Shown: positions 27,120 to 35,131 of the stretch, piece by piece | Position numbering within the stretch: position 1 is the stretch's first letter | How the letters are laid out: each line of letters begins with the position of its first letter | Origin: Shewanella sp. SR44-3 | GTDB lineage: Bacteria > Pseudomonadota > Gammaproteobacteria > Enterobacterales > Shewanellaceae | Length of the DNA: 35,131 bases | NCBI RefSeq assembly: GCF_014163735.1 | Contig: NZ_JACJDV010000037.1 | Coordinates: forward strand, 1-35,131 | Direction: 5' to 3' | Notes under the pieces: generated by a model | What the model saw: the letters and a program-made list of their open reading frames with translations, nothing else | What the model was told of the DNA's origin: nothing | Databases searched by the model: none | Translations under genes and position numbers: made by a program

Positions 27120-29627
27120 CTACTCTGGTTTTTGGCTCGAACCAAATCTAAACACTTGGTTGTACCAAAATGGTGCAAGCTCGGTGCGATAGCCGCGAAT
27201 ATCAATACCATCACGGCGAAAACTCAAGCTAATTTGCCCCAGTTCTCCGGTAATATAAGTGTCAATGCCCAGCTTATGGTATCGATTTAACACTCGGGCT
27301 TTAGGAAAACCATATTGGTTGGCAAATCCAGCACTAAAAATACCGATATTGGCACCCACCGCTTGCAAAAATGCCTCGCTAGATGACGTATTACTGCCAT
27401 GGTGCGGCACCAATATGACTTCTGCGCTCAAGGGGGCGCCTTGTTGCAGCAACTTAAATTCTCGCAGCGCTTCAATGTCACCAGTAAGAAGCACCCGTCC
27501 ATTGTCATTGCCAAGCCGTAATACACAAGAGGTATTATTGTCTTTAGGCTCAGCGACGGCGCCCATTAACTCAAGAGTCAACCCTCGCCATCTCATTGGT
27601 GGTTGTTGGCAGCTTTTATGGGCAAAACGCTCAATATCTGTTATCACAGTCATCAAAGGAAAAGCGGCCATTAACACCTCTGCCCCACCTGAGTGATCGT
27701 TATCATCATGGCTTAATACTAAGTACTCAAGATGCGCTATCCGCCGCGCAGTAAGAAAAGGCAATATCACCCGCTGAGCATAACTAAAGGATGGCCCATA
27801 AGCGGCGCCAGTATCATAAATAAGTCCGTATTCACCTTGCTGGACCACAATCGCGCTTCCCTGCCCTACATCCAGCACATGTAACTGCCAATTCTTGGTG
27901 CTGAAGGCTTTATCACAGCACTCACTAGACCCTAGCGTTAAGACAAGCGTCAGCAATAGCGGTAAACCTAAACTTAACGCCAGTGCACGCCAAAGCCAAG
28001 TTCTCACATAGCACACTAATGCACAGCCCAGTAAGCAGAAAATCCCTTGCACAACCGTCAATGAAGCTAAACTCACTTGTGCCCAAGGCAGCTGTGCGCT
28101 GGCATCTAAAATCCACAGAAACGGCGCTATACTTAACTCTGCCAAATAAAATAGCCTTGGACCCACGCTCAAGCTAACGTCTTGGGTAGGCCCCCAGATA
28201 TTGGCGACAACATCGATACTCTGGAATGCAAAAACATTAAATAACAGTGACTGTGCTGCGATAACAAGCCAATACACTAATCCGCAGACCAGCCAGAGGA
28301 TAAAACTGACTATGGTCACAGGAATAACCACGAAGCTAAACCAAGGCACGAACAATAAATTAAGCCAAATGCTGTGCAGCGCCGCGGATCCAAATAACAG
28401 TAATTGCAATAATCCAAGCCCTAAAGCAAGTCGCCACTGAATACGCCATAAGCTTACGGAAAATTGCATTAGTGATCCCTTCGCCCGTACCCAGCCCTCA
28501 TGCCACAGTTGCCCAGCCACTTGAGCGGTTTCTTGCTCAGAGTCCAGTTCAGTTTCTCGCTCAACCTCCTCAGCGCTTTGGTTTTCATCGCTTAGCCGAT
28601 CGCTGCCTAAGCTCAAACTCAGTAAAATAATGCTTAGTGCAGTAAATGACAGCCAAAAACCTGCACTTAACGGCGCAAAAGGGTCAAACACTAATACTGC
28701 AAATAAGGCTAAGAGTAACCGCTCCCAAGGCGAGCTAAATTGGCGCAGCAAACTCAACACCACCAATAGCAATAACATAATGACGGCCCTTTGAGTGGCA
28801 ATAGCAAAACCTGCTAAATAGCCGTAACCCAGCACACCCACTAATGACGCCAACATCGCCATTACCCAGTTACGGCGACTTTCACAGGGTATACACCATA
28901 CTAAAAATTTCAGGGTGACAAACAGCAGCAACCCAAACACCACGCTCACATGCAAACCAGAAATCGCCACCAAATGCCCAGCCCCAGTACGCCTTAATGC
29001 CTGCCAGCGCTCTGGGGTTATGGCGGTTTTATCTCCTAATAATAAGGCTTGAAGAATATCGCCACCGTTAAGCTGCAAAAGTACTGGTCTTAGCGCCCCG
29101 AGTAACTGCTGGCGTACGCTCAATGCCTGCTTAAGGAGATGTCCCTCTCTAACATTGCCCCTTGCTGCTATATGCAGACTGAGCCAATATTTTTGTTGGT
29201 TAAACCCGCCTTCATTAAGCAGGCTAGTAACGCCTTTCATTTTGGCGTTAAAATGCCACACTTGCCCCGCAGTTATCTGAGGTGGGGACCGCCAGCTGAG
29301 GCGATAAATCCGCGGGAACAACCTAAACTCTTCATCTATCACCTTTACATCGAAACTTATCCAGTCGCGCTGCTGGGTAACTAGTGATATTATCTTTGCA
29401 TTAAACTTTCCAGGCTGAGAAACTCTTGACTCAAGCTGGTTAAATAATGAGTAAAAACAATACGAAAGCCAAAATGCGCCCATGAGTATTCCACAGGAAA
29501 AAGGTGACTTTCTCCTCAAGATAATGAGCATAATAAGCAATAGTGGCCAGCTCCATGGCGCAAATAATGTCGGCCAGAGTAAGCTTGATAATAAACAAGC
29601 GCAAAAGCCGTAAATAAATCCATTCAT
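27120..29627 (-). CDS. comEC: ComEC/Rec2 DNA-uptake channel protein
   Basis: Predicted inner-membrane channel for single-stranded DNA during natural transformation (ComEC/Rec2/YcaI family), 835 residues. Architecture: short hydrophobic N-terminus, soluble DUF4131/OB-like region (about 65-170), the competence membrane domain with GDKTAITPERWQALRRTG and HLVAISGLHVSVVFG, then a C-terminal metallo-beta-lactamase-like domain (LDVGQGSAIVVQ, LSHDDNDHSGG, LVPHHGSNTSSSEAF). An acidic Glu-rich insertion (SAEEVERETELDSEQE) interrupts the membrane domain near residue 360. First gene of the msbA-lpxK-ycaR block, as in E. coli, with 32 bases to the divergent DUF2062 gene. Whether this organism is transformable is not shown. 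Confidence 0.94.
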   Translation of the reverse strand: MNGFIYGFCACLLSSLLWPTLFAPWSWPLLLIMLIILRRKSPFSCGILMGAFWLSYCFYSLFNQLESRVSQPGKFNAKIISLVTQQRDWISFDVKVIDEEFRLFPRIYRLSWRSPPQITAGQVWHFNAKMKGVTSLLNEGGFNQQKYWLSLHIAARGNVREGHLLKQALSVRQQLLGALRPVLLQLNGGDILQALLLGDKTAITPERWQALRRTGAGHLVAISGLHVSVVFGLLLFVTLKFLVWCIPCESRRNWVMAMLASLVGVLGYGYLAGFAIATQRAVIMLLLLVVLSLLRQFSSPWERLLLALFAVLVFDPFAPLSAGFWLSFTALSIILLSLSLGSDRLSDENQSAEEVERETELDSEQETAQVAGQLWHEGWVRAKGSLMQFSVSLWRIQWRLALGLGLLQLLLFGSAALHSIWLNLLFVPWFSFVVIPVTIVSFILWLVCGLVYWLVIAAQSLLFNVFAFQSIDVVANIWGPTQDVSLSVGPRLFYLAELSIAPFLWILDASAQLPWAQVSLASLTVVQGIFCLLGCALVCYVRTWLWRALALSLGLPLLLTLVLTLGSSECCDKAFSTKNWQLHVLDVGQGSAIVVQQGEYGLIYDTGAAYGPSFSYAQRVILPFLTARRIAHLEYLVLSHDDNDHSGGAEVLMAAFPLMTVITDIERFAHKSCQQPPMRWRGLTLELMGAVAEPKDNNTSCVLRLGNDNGRVLLTGDIEALREFKLLQQGAPLSAEVILVPHHGSNTSSSEAFLQAVGANIGIFSAGFANQYGFPKARVLNRYHKLGIDTYITGELGQISLSFRRDGIDIRGYRTELAPFWYNQVFRFGSSQKPE

Positions 29628-29659
29628 AGTGAATTAATTAAAGACAGCAATTGAGAATT

Positions 29660-30163
29660 ATGCCAAAAAAGTTAATCCAACGATTTATGCCTAACCCTGC
29701 CACATTGCGTGAACACAAGCACCTGCGTATTTTTGGCAAGCTATTACACAAACCTAACCTATGGGCGCTCAATCGCAAATCGGCTCCTGGCGCCTTTGCG
29801 GTTGGCTTATTCTTCGCTTGGGTGCCGATGCCATTTCAGATGGTTGCCGCCGCAGGATTTGCGATTTTATTTAACGTCAACATCCCTGTGTCAGTGGCAT
29901 TAGTCTGGATAACCAACCCTCTGACCATGCCAGTGATGTTTTATGGCGCCTATTTATTAGGTGCTAAAGTCATGGGGTTAGAAAGCCAGGAGTTTCATTT
30001 TGAAGCCAGCTGGCATTGGGTTGAATCATCCCTTACCACCATAGGTCCGCCTTTTTTGCTTGGCTGCGGCATATTAGCCATGATTTCAGCTGTAGTAGGC
30101 TATTTCGTGATCCAGAATTTATGGAAGTATTCAGTACTAATTAAATGGCAAAATCGCAAGTAG
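29660..30163 (+). CDS. DUF2062 membrane protein
   Basis: Integral membrane protein of unknown function, 167 residues. From ATG 29660 it starts MPKKLIQRFMPNPATLREHKHLR; a TTG three codons up is the only alternative. The DUF2062 signature is clear: SAPGAFAVGLFFAWVPMPFQM, then ITNPLTMPVMFYGAYLLG, and a last hydrophobic helix (FLLGCGILAMISAVVGYFVIQ). Three or four membrane segments are likely. It is divergently transcribed from comEC with only 32 bases between starts, so the promoters must overlap. No function is assigned. Confidence 0.9.
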   Translation: MPKKLIQRFMPNPATLREHKHLRIFGKLLHKPNLWALNRKSAPGAFAVGLFFAWVPMPFQMVAAAGFAILFNVNIPVSVALVWITNPLTMPVMFYGAYLLGAKVMGLESQEFHFEASWHWVESSLTTIGPPFLLGCGILAMISAVVGYFVIQNLWKYSVLIKWQNRK

Positions 30164-30215
30164 CAATTACGAGTAACAAGCGTAAACAGCCATCGTAAGT
30201 AGTAATAAAAGGTGT

Positions 30216-31052
30216 TTATCGCACGGGTTTAGATTTAAGTTCCGCCGCTGGCTCAGCGAGGGCACTGTGCTGGGATTCAAGTACCCCCTGATTGTAGATA
30301 ATTCCGTGTTGCAATAAAATCTGACTAAAGCGTCCTGATACTTTAAGCGCGGCTAAGCCTGTATTTAGTGCCGCCATTTTATTAACTGCATCAGGGGCCG
30401 CTTTTGATACCCCCACATACAGGCCTTGTGTCGCCAACGCGACGTTGGCTTGAGCAAGTTTAGCTTTGCCATTGAATTCTTTGTCATTATTAATGATTTC
30501 ACGAACAACAAACTCCTCCCCCACAACCGCGTCCACTCTGCCAAGCAGTAACATACGCACTAATTGGCCATAACTGGTTGCCTCTACGCGAGTAAAATCT
30601 TGGGATTTATCGAATTCAGGATTAACACTGGCGCCGCGCATGATGGCAATGCTCAGGCCTTTAAGATCTGAGATGTTGTGATAATCGATAGGCTTAGTTT
30701 TAGCAAAAAATAACGCCGTCTGGGATATTCCCAGTGGCTCAGAATAATGCAAAAAAACCTTTCTCGACTCACTAATGTAAAGCGGTGACATTGCATCAAT
30801 TACACCTTTCTTCACCGAAATCAAGGCGCGATTGAAAGGTAAAAACTCATATTCCAGCTGATAGCCGCTGTCTATTAAGGCTTCATCCAATACCTGTGGC
30901 ACCCAGCCCATTTTAGCTAATGTTTGCCCCGAGTGAGGAGCAAGTTCAGCACCCGTGATAGTGAATTTGTGATTATCAGCTGCGCTAAGATCAATACTAA
31001 CGCCATAAGTTACGATAAAAATACACTTTACAATCAACAACCACTTATTCAT
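30216..31052 (-). CDS. Periplasmic solute-binding-like protein (SBP family 3 fold)
   Basis: Likely periplasmic ligand-binding protein of the type found with polar amino-acid ABC transporters, 278 residues. An N-terminal signal peptide (LLIVKCIFIVTYGVSI, cut near SAAD) is followed by two alpha/beta lobes: LAPHSGQTLAKMGWVPQVLDEAL and FLPFNRALISVKKGVIDAMSPL in lobe 1, LKGLSIAIMRGAS opening lobe 2, and LLLGRVDAVVGEE. No permease or ATPase gene is adjacent, so it probably works alone, as a sensor-type or orphan binding protein common in Shewanella. AAGGCAA precedes the ATG. The last 20 residues are polar and non-conserved-looking. Ligand unknown. Confidence 0.82.
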   Translation of the reverse strand: MNKWLLIVKCIFIVTYGVSIDLSAADNHKFTITGAELAPHSGQTLAKMGWVPQVLDEALIDSGYQLEYEFLPFNRALISVKKGVIDAMSPLYISESRKVFLHYSEPLGISQTALFFAKTKPIDYHNISDLKGLSIAIMRGASVNPEFDKSQDFTRVEATSYGQLVRMLLLGRVDAVVGEEFVVREIINNDKEFNGKAKLAQANVALATQGLYVGVSKAAPDAVNKMAALNTGLAALKVSGRFSQILLQHGIIYNQGVLESQHSALAEPAAELKSKPVR

Positions 31053-31238
31053 TCAGTTTGCCTTGAGTTAATACTTTTAAATAACCATCCTTTTAATTAC
31101 CGTCCTTTAATAACTACATTTTGAATTACCGTGCCATGGTTTTACTGCATTGGCTCACAATCGGCATAATGAGTATGCCACAAGAGTGAAGCTGTGAAAG
31201 CAAAATTGCTTGAAGGTGAGCCCCATCTGCTAATTGGA

Positions 31239-32048
31239 TTAACAAGGCACACCACTGTGAAACCTAAACTCGTTATCTGGGTTTTGGATAAGCTTGGCCT
31301 CAATGGCGGCAAAAAATGCAATCCGCTGTTGTAAGTCAGCCTCAGTAATAGCGACGTGGCTCTTAGCGTGGGTATTCACCCCAGCCCTAATAATGTCACT
31401 GGCAAGGCTTAAATAGTCTTGATAATGGCGCGCTTCAGAGCGTAATAAAGACACATAAAATCGCCCCAGTTCATCATCCAAATAAGGCGCTAATTTAGCA
31501 AAACGCTCACAGGAGCGCGCCTCAATAAAGGCACCAACAATAAGCTTGTCAATTAAGGTTAACGGCTCGTGGGTACGCACATGAACCATTAATCCTTTGG
31601 CGTAATTACCGGCGCGTATGTTCTGATACTCAATATCACGCTTATCCATGAGTTCAAGTACTTGTTCAAAATGATGGAACTCTTCTTTAATGAGACGCAC
31701 CATTTTAGTGAGTAAATCCTCGCCGATGGCAAGCTTGCCACTGACGCTAAGCTCACTGCTGATATCATTCTTTTTCACATCTCGAGCCAAAAATGCCTTG
31801 GCGTCTCGGCTATCTTGATACACAAAAGCCTGATAAGGGGCTGACCACGCCGTCAGGGCCGCCGCACTTTCCACGTCAATGGCGTATTTTCTGATCATAA
31901 ACATCGCTGTTTGTGCCGCTTTTAGCTCACAATTGCAATGATCAATAAGCAAAGCACTAAGATTTTCTGGCTTTTTGGCCTCATCTATCCACGCTTGCGG
32001 TGTTTCACAGGCTAAAAAAGAGTAGATAGGGGCAAGTAGCTTATCCAT
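31239..32048 (-). CDS. miaE: tRNA-(ms2io6A37) hydroxylase MiaE
   Basis: Non-heme di-iron monooxygenase that hydroxylates 2-methylthio-N6-isopentenyl-adenosine at tRNA position 37. 269 residues, near the Salmonella protein's length. Four-helix-bundle iron ligands are visible: HCNCELKAAQTAM, KEEFHHFEQVLELM, GAFIEARSCERF and SEARHYQDYL, each carrying glutamate or ExxH residues. Helices cover nearly the whole chain. Apparently monocistronic; the ribosome site before ATG 32048 is weak. The gene is found in a subset of gammaproteobacteria, and its presence supports the host assignment. Confidence 0.95.
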   Translation of the reverse strand: MDKLLAPIYSFLACETPQAWIDEAKKPENLSALLIDHCNCELKAAQTAMFMIRKYAIDVESAAALTAWSAPYQAFVYQDSRDAKAFLARDVKKNDISSELSVSGKLAIGEDLLTKMVRLIKEEFHHFEQVLELMDKRDIEYQNIRAGNYAKGLMVHVRTHEPLTLIDKLIVGAFIEARSCERFAKLAPYLDDELGRFYVSLLRSEARHYQDYLSLASDIIRAGVNTHAKSHVAITEADLQQRIAFFAAIEAKLIQNPDNEFRFHSGVPC

Positions 32049-32347
32049 GGTAATAACATCTTAAGGCTGAAATGGGCCGTTATGGTAACTCGTCTTAGGC
32101 TATTTCTGTAGTGTCTTTATCTACCCTTTGGATCAAGGCTAATAATCTCTCAATGTTAAGACTCACAACTTTGATGCTTATTTAGTTTATTCCTCAGATT
32201 GGCGGTTACGGGGAATTTTTAAGCTGCCTTTTTAATATCGACTATTCTAAGATAATTCATCAGTTGGAGAATTAATCATTTTATGCTGCAACTATTGAAC
32301 CATGAAGCTCAAAAATAAAGCTTAAATATCAGTAAAAAGAGAACCCA

Positions 32348-33031
32348 ATGAAGCCTAATACCGTTGAAAATCTTCCCCCTAAAAAAGCCAAGGTCGGGCG
32401 TCCCAATCAAGACACCCAGTCTCGGGAGCAATTAATCGTCGCGGCCAGGACCTTATTTGTCGAACGTGATTACGCCCAAGTGTCTACCCGTGAACTGGCT
32501 AAAATGGCCGGTACTGATCCCGCGCTTATTCGCTATTATTTTGGCTCAAAAGAAGGCTTATTTTCCACTATGATCCGCGAAACCGCGGTGCCGATTAAGC
32601 AGCAATTACGTCAGATAAATCGCACCTTAGAAACTGACGGCCCCGCAAGTTTCATGTGGACCTATTATCAAGTGATGTCGGCGCACCCGCACTTTCCACG
32701 GCTTATCTTTAAGCTCGCATCCTTAGATCAATCCCAAACCCACAATCAAGAATTAACCAAAGCATTCAATGAGATAATAAGCCTTGAAGACGTGTTGTTT
32801 TTTGACAAGCTTAAATCTCAGGGTTTACTAAGGGAGGATGTTGACAGCCGCTGCGCCCAATTAAGTTTTTTCGCCATGATGGTGTTCCCTTTTATTGTGC
32901 CTGATATTTTTCTCAATAAATTGGGCGTTGAAATCAATCCAGCATTTTTACAACAATTGTTTGAGCAAAACAGCAAACTGTTAGCACAGGGCCTGTTTAA
33001 GCCTGAGGAGAGCAAGCATGAACCCAAATAA
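32348..33031 (+). CDS. TetR/AcrR-family transcriptional regulator
   Basis: Dimeric repressor of 227 residues with an N-terminal helix-turn-helix (VSTRELAKMAGTDPALIRYYFGSKEGLF, about residues 45-72) after a basic, AT-hook-like tail (KKAKVGRPNQ). The all-helical ligand-binding domain follows. It overlaps the downstream adaptor gene by 14 bases, a layout typical of a local repressor co-transcribed with the efflux pump it controls. Since that pump has been lost to a deletion, the regulator is probably an orphan, or controls other targets. The 299-base upstream gap shows no clear operator. Confidence 0.93.
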   Translation: MKPNTVENLPPKKAKVGRPNQDTQSREQLIVAARTLFVERDYAQVSTRELAKMAGTDPALIRYYFGSKEGLFSTMIRETAVPIKQQLRQINRTLETDGPASFMWTYYQVMSAHPHFPRLIFKLASLDQSQTHNQELTKAFNEIISLEDVLFFDKLKSQGLLREDVDSRCAQLSFFAMMVFPFIVPDIFLNKLGVEINPAFLQQLFEQNSKLLAQGLFKPEESKHEPK

Positions 33032-34346
33032 AAAAGCCTTAGCCCTTTATGGCACCCTGTTGGGATTATTAGTGCTGGTTATTGCCATCGCCCTCAAGCC
33101 CTCACCGCCAGTAAATTTAAGTCACAGCCGCGCGGTATTGGTGGATACCATAGTGCTGAATAAAACCAGCCTAGCACCCAGCATCGAAGGCTTTGGCCGC
33201 GTCGCCCCTAAGCAGGCGTGGGATGCCATTGCCGAAGTCAGTGGCAAGGTTATCTATCGTCACCCGCAGCTTGAATCTGGCCGTATGCTGCCTAAAGGCG
33301 TAAAAGTATTGGCGATCGACCCGCTTGAATACCAGTTCAAACTCGCCCAAGCCCAAGCAGCGCTCCATTCCACTCAAGCCCAACTCACTCGCCTTGAACA
33401 GCAGCAACGTAATTTAAATGCCAGCCTCAAGATTGAAAGCCAAAAATTGGTGCTAGCCGAGCAAGAATACCAAAGAAAACTTAGTCTTAAGAAGCGCCAA
33501 CTGGTTTCAAGCTCTGAGCTTGAAAGCCAAAACCAAGCGCTATTAGTGCAAACAAAAATGGTAGAAGACTTACAAAGTTCGCTTAAATTGCTGCCCGATG
33601 ATACCAAAGTTACTCTGGCTCAGCTCAATGTCGATGAAGCCAAACTTCAAGATGCACAGCGAAAGCTGGCCCAAACGCAAGTTTTTCTGCCTTTTGAGGC
33701 GCGAATTGCGACGGTAAATGTAGAAATAGATCAAGTGGTCACCCAAGGGATGACCATGCTCAGCGCTCACAAGTTAGGCGCTGCTGAAATTAAAGCTGAA
33801 GTGTCCCTTAGTGATATGCGTACCTTAGTCAGTAGCCTAGCGCAGCTGCCAAAGGAGCCAAGCTTGCCATCGGTTGAGTTGTTGGATCTCAGTGCCACTG
33901 TCAATCTGCACATTGCCGACCATCATTTTCAATGGCCTGCCCAGGTTACCCGAATCGCTGAGCGGGTTGATCCCAATCAAGCAAGCCTTGGCTTATACCT
34001 TGAAGTGGCGCAAGACTATCATCAGCTGGATTTGCTAAAGAGCCCACCACTGACAATTTTGCTGGTGCAATATATTCGTCACCATGTGGATGAGGGTGAT
34101 GATGTGACGGAGGCTGTGGTCAGTGCCAGTCGCGAGCGTTTTCGCGCGGTCATCTTAACGTCTCTCACCACGGCCGCAGGCTTATTGTCACTCCTATTAG
34201 AAACCAGCTTGCAGGCGCAAATCGTTCAGCCCTTGGTGGTATCCATTGTGTGCGGCATTTTTGCTTCAACCTTAATGGTGCTATTTGTGATCCCTTGTGC
34301 TTACGCCATTTTGGATGATTTCGATATGATGTCAAAACACCATTAA
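33018..34346 (+). CDS. RND adaptor fused in frame to an RND permease C-terminus (deletion remnant)
   Basis: 442-residue frame made of two unrelated parts. Residues 1-345 are an RND periplasmic adaptor: an N-terminal membrane anchor (LALYGTLLGLLVLVIAIAL), lipoyl half (AEVSGKVIYRHPQLESGRMLPKG), a long coiled coil (about 110-215), second lipoyl half (TQVFLPFEARIATVNVEI) and beta-barrel up to LDLLKSPPL. From T346 (about base 34053) the chain is the end of an RND permease: ILLVQYIRHHVDEGDDVTEA, then RFRAVILTSLTTAAGLLSLLLE and two final helices. The adaptor end and about nine-tenths of the permease (estimated 3 kb) are missing. Pump function should be lost. A GAGGAG site precedes the ATG inside tetR. 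Confidence 0.88.
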   Translation: MNPNKKALALYGTLLGLLVLVIAIALKPSPPVNLSHSRAVLVDTIVLNKTSLAPSIEGFGRVAPKQAWDAIAEVSGKVIYRHPQLESGRMLPKGVKVLAIDPLEYQFKLAQAQAALHSTQAQLTRLEQQQRNLNASLKIESQKLVLAEQEYQRKLSLKKRQLVSSSELESQNQALLVQTKMVEDLQSSLKLLPDDTKVTLAQLNVDEAKLQDAQRKLAQTQVFLPFEARIATVNVEIDQVVTQGMTMLSAHKLGAAEIKAEVSLSDMRTLVSSLAQLPKEPSLPSVELLDLSATVNLHIADHHFQWPAQVTRIAERVDPNQASLGLYLEVAQDYHQLDLLKSPPLTILLVQYIRHHVDEGDDVTEAVVSASRERFRAVILTSLTTAAGLLSLLLETSLQAQIVQPLVVSIVCGIFASTLMVLFVIPCAYAILDDFDMMSKHH

Positions 34347-34390
34347 AGATGACCGCCACAAGCACCTTTAAATTAGCATATACCTAAGCG

Positions 34391-34419
34391 ACCTCAAGAT
34401 AGTTTCAGCATCTTGAGGT
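34391..34419. repeat. Perfect 10-bp stem hairpin between convergent genes
   Basis: ACCTCAAGAT (34391-34400) pairs with ATCTTGAGGT (34410-34419) around a 9-base loop. No T-run on either side, so it is not a classic terminator; it may be a REP-like repeat or a factor-dependent terminator. Confidence 0.55.
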
Positions 34420-34442
34420 TACTAAACACCACAAAATACCCA

Positions 34443-35003
34443 TTATGTGTAATTTTTTCCCTTGAGTACCAACTTAACTAACTCACCGATAGGAGTGATA
34501 TATAGGCTTGCACCACCACTTGTGACATATTTTCCATAACTTTTGTAATCATCATTATCATCAACCACCACCGGTTCAAAATAAATATCAACTAACCCTG
34601 TGTTAATAAATGTATTTTCAGAATTAAAATCAATTGGTTGTGATGGCTCATTCGCAAACTCAAGAAAGTCGCCAATGAACATACTATCGATAATTCGACT
34701 AATTTTTAGAAATTGATTGTAAGTAATTTTCCCAACAAGAAACTCAGCGAAGAAGATGGCAACAATTTTACTAGTATAATGGTCTTCCGCCTTCTCTATT
34801 ATATAGATAAGCTTATCTCCAACCTTTACTCTGTAGTCATCCGAACTATCAATTAAATCGATCATACTCCGGCGTTGTGCTACCGGAACGTTAGACAATT
34901 CAGAGAGGAAAGCAACAAGTTTTTTAGTGAACAATGCATCACGTATATTGCCAATAGCATTGATACTACCTACGATACTAGAAAGAATTGGAATATCTCT
35001 CAA
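34443..35003 (-). CDS. Uncharacterised protein, probably 5'-truncated by an insertion sequence
   Basis: 186 codons from a TTG start; no in-frame ATG precedes it before a stop at about 35062. I do not recognise a named family. The opening RDIPILSSIVGSINAIGNIRDALFTKKLVAFLSEL looks like an internal segment, since small proteins of this look usually have some tens of residues before the IPILGxIVG-type motif. The middle is helical (LIYIIEKAEDHYTSKIVAIFFAEFLVGKI) and the tail acidic then beta-like (VVVDDNDDYKSYGKYVTSGGASLYITPIGELVKLVLKG). No signal peptide. The end of an IS256-type element lies within about ten bases of the apparent start. Codon use is more AT-rich than its neighbours, suggesting horizontal origin. 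Confidence 0.6.
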   Translation of the reverse strand: MRDIPILSSIVGSINAIGNIRDALFTKKLVAFLSELSNVPVAQRRSMIDLIDSSDDYRVKVGDKLIYIIEKAEDHYTSKIVAIFFAEFLVGKITYNQFLKISRIIDSMFIGDFLEFANEPSQPIDFNSENTFINTGLVDIYFEPVVVDDNDDYKSYGKYVTSGGASLYITPIGELVKLVLKGKNYT

Positions 35004-35008
35004 AATAC

Positions 35009-35131
35009 GAGGGCGTTCGAAATTCTGTGTCAGGTTAAGTTTAAATTTCGAGCACGCTGTCTAAACGTCCTTCAAAATAAATCGCTAACTGAGATAGACA
35101 AAGGCTCCAATTGTGAATGGGCATTGTCCAT
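35009..35131 (-). mobile_element. IS256-family insertion sequence, 3' end (partial)
   Basis: The right edge holds the end of an insertion sequence. The outer region GAGGGCGTTCGAAATTCTGT (from about 35009), then GTCAGG, lies between the transposase stop codon and the neighbouring truncated gene and resembles the terminal inverted repeats of IS256-type elements, which often contain TGTGTCA. The exact tip is uncertain by a few bases. CAAAATAC just outside (35001-35008) could be the 8-base target duplication; the other copy is beyond the window. Confidence 0.65.
35041..35131 (-). CDS. IS256-family (mutator-type) transposase, C-terminal fragment
   Basis: Only the last 29 codons are in the window; the gene runs off the right edge. 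The translated end includes WTMPIHNWSLCLSQLAIYFE and ends GRLDSVLEI. The W-x(n)-LSQLAI-F-GRL pattern is typical of the C-terminus of IS256/mutator-type transposases. The DDE catalytic residues lie outside the window. The reading frame to the stop TAA at 35041-35043 is intact, so the element may be active. Confidence 0.75.
   Translation of the reverse strand, partial: WTMPIHNWSLCLSQLAIYFEGRLDSVLEI

Noticed and set aside
32049..32347. TetR operator in the miaE-tetR gap
   Set aside because: Only short 5-base repeats (AATTC/GAATT) were found, not a convincing dyad.

Overview
The window looks like chromosome from a Shewanella-like marine gammaproteobacterium. This rests on the sdhCDAB-sucABCD block divergent from gltA, the comEC-msbA-lpxK-ycaR lipid A cluster, miaE, and the overall protein character. 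No rRNA, tRNA or CRISPR array was seen. The species call is inference.

Layout. (1) 1-1922: an integron-type tyrosine recombinase (intI) behind a near-consensus LexA box and an unusual inverted-repeat region, followed by about 600 bases without a credible gene but with several strong hairpins. (2) 1923-2849: an AEC-family carrier. (3) 2991-14377: TCA-cycle block. On the minus strand sdhC-sdhD-sdhA-sdhB-sucA-sucB-sucC-sucD run tightly packed and end in a strong terminator. gltA diverges on the plus strand and ends in an almost identical terminator. Together they encode citrate synthase, 2-oxoglutarate dehydrogenase E1/E2, succinyl-CoA synthetase and succinate dehydrogenase. (4) 14552-23077: a four-gene operon with a palindromic operator candidate upstream: a periplasmic adaptor lipoprotein, two different RND permeases (MdtBC-like arrangement) and a secreted metallo-beta-lactamase-fold hydrolase, the last three joined by 4-base ATGA overlaps. 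(5) 23115-29627, minus strand: a small LPS-kinase-like protein, then comEC-msbA-lpxK-ycaR; ycaR is a 56-residue gene. (6) 29660-32048: a DUF2062 membrane protein, a periplasmic solute-binding-like protein and the tRNA hydroxylase MiaE. (7) 32348-34346: a TetR regulator overlapping an adaptor gene whose C-terminus has been replaced in frame by the last ~97 residues of an RND permease, the scar of a large deletion. (8) 34443-35131: an uncharacterised gene apparently cut at its 5' end by an IS256-type element whose transposase C-terminus runs off the window.

The central part is ordinary core genome. The accessory signals are the SOS-controlled integrase locus on the left, the two efflux loci (one intact and unusual, one collapsed), and the IS-interrupted gene on the right. 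I found no complete new defence-like system. The best candidates for new biology are the RND-pair/MBL operon, the structured element downstream of intI and the adaptor-RND fusion.
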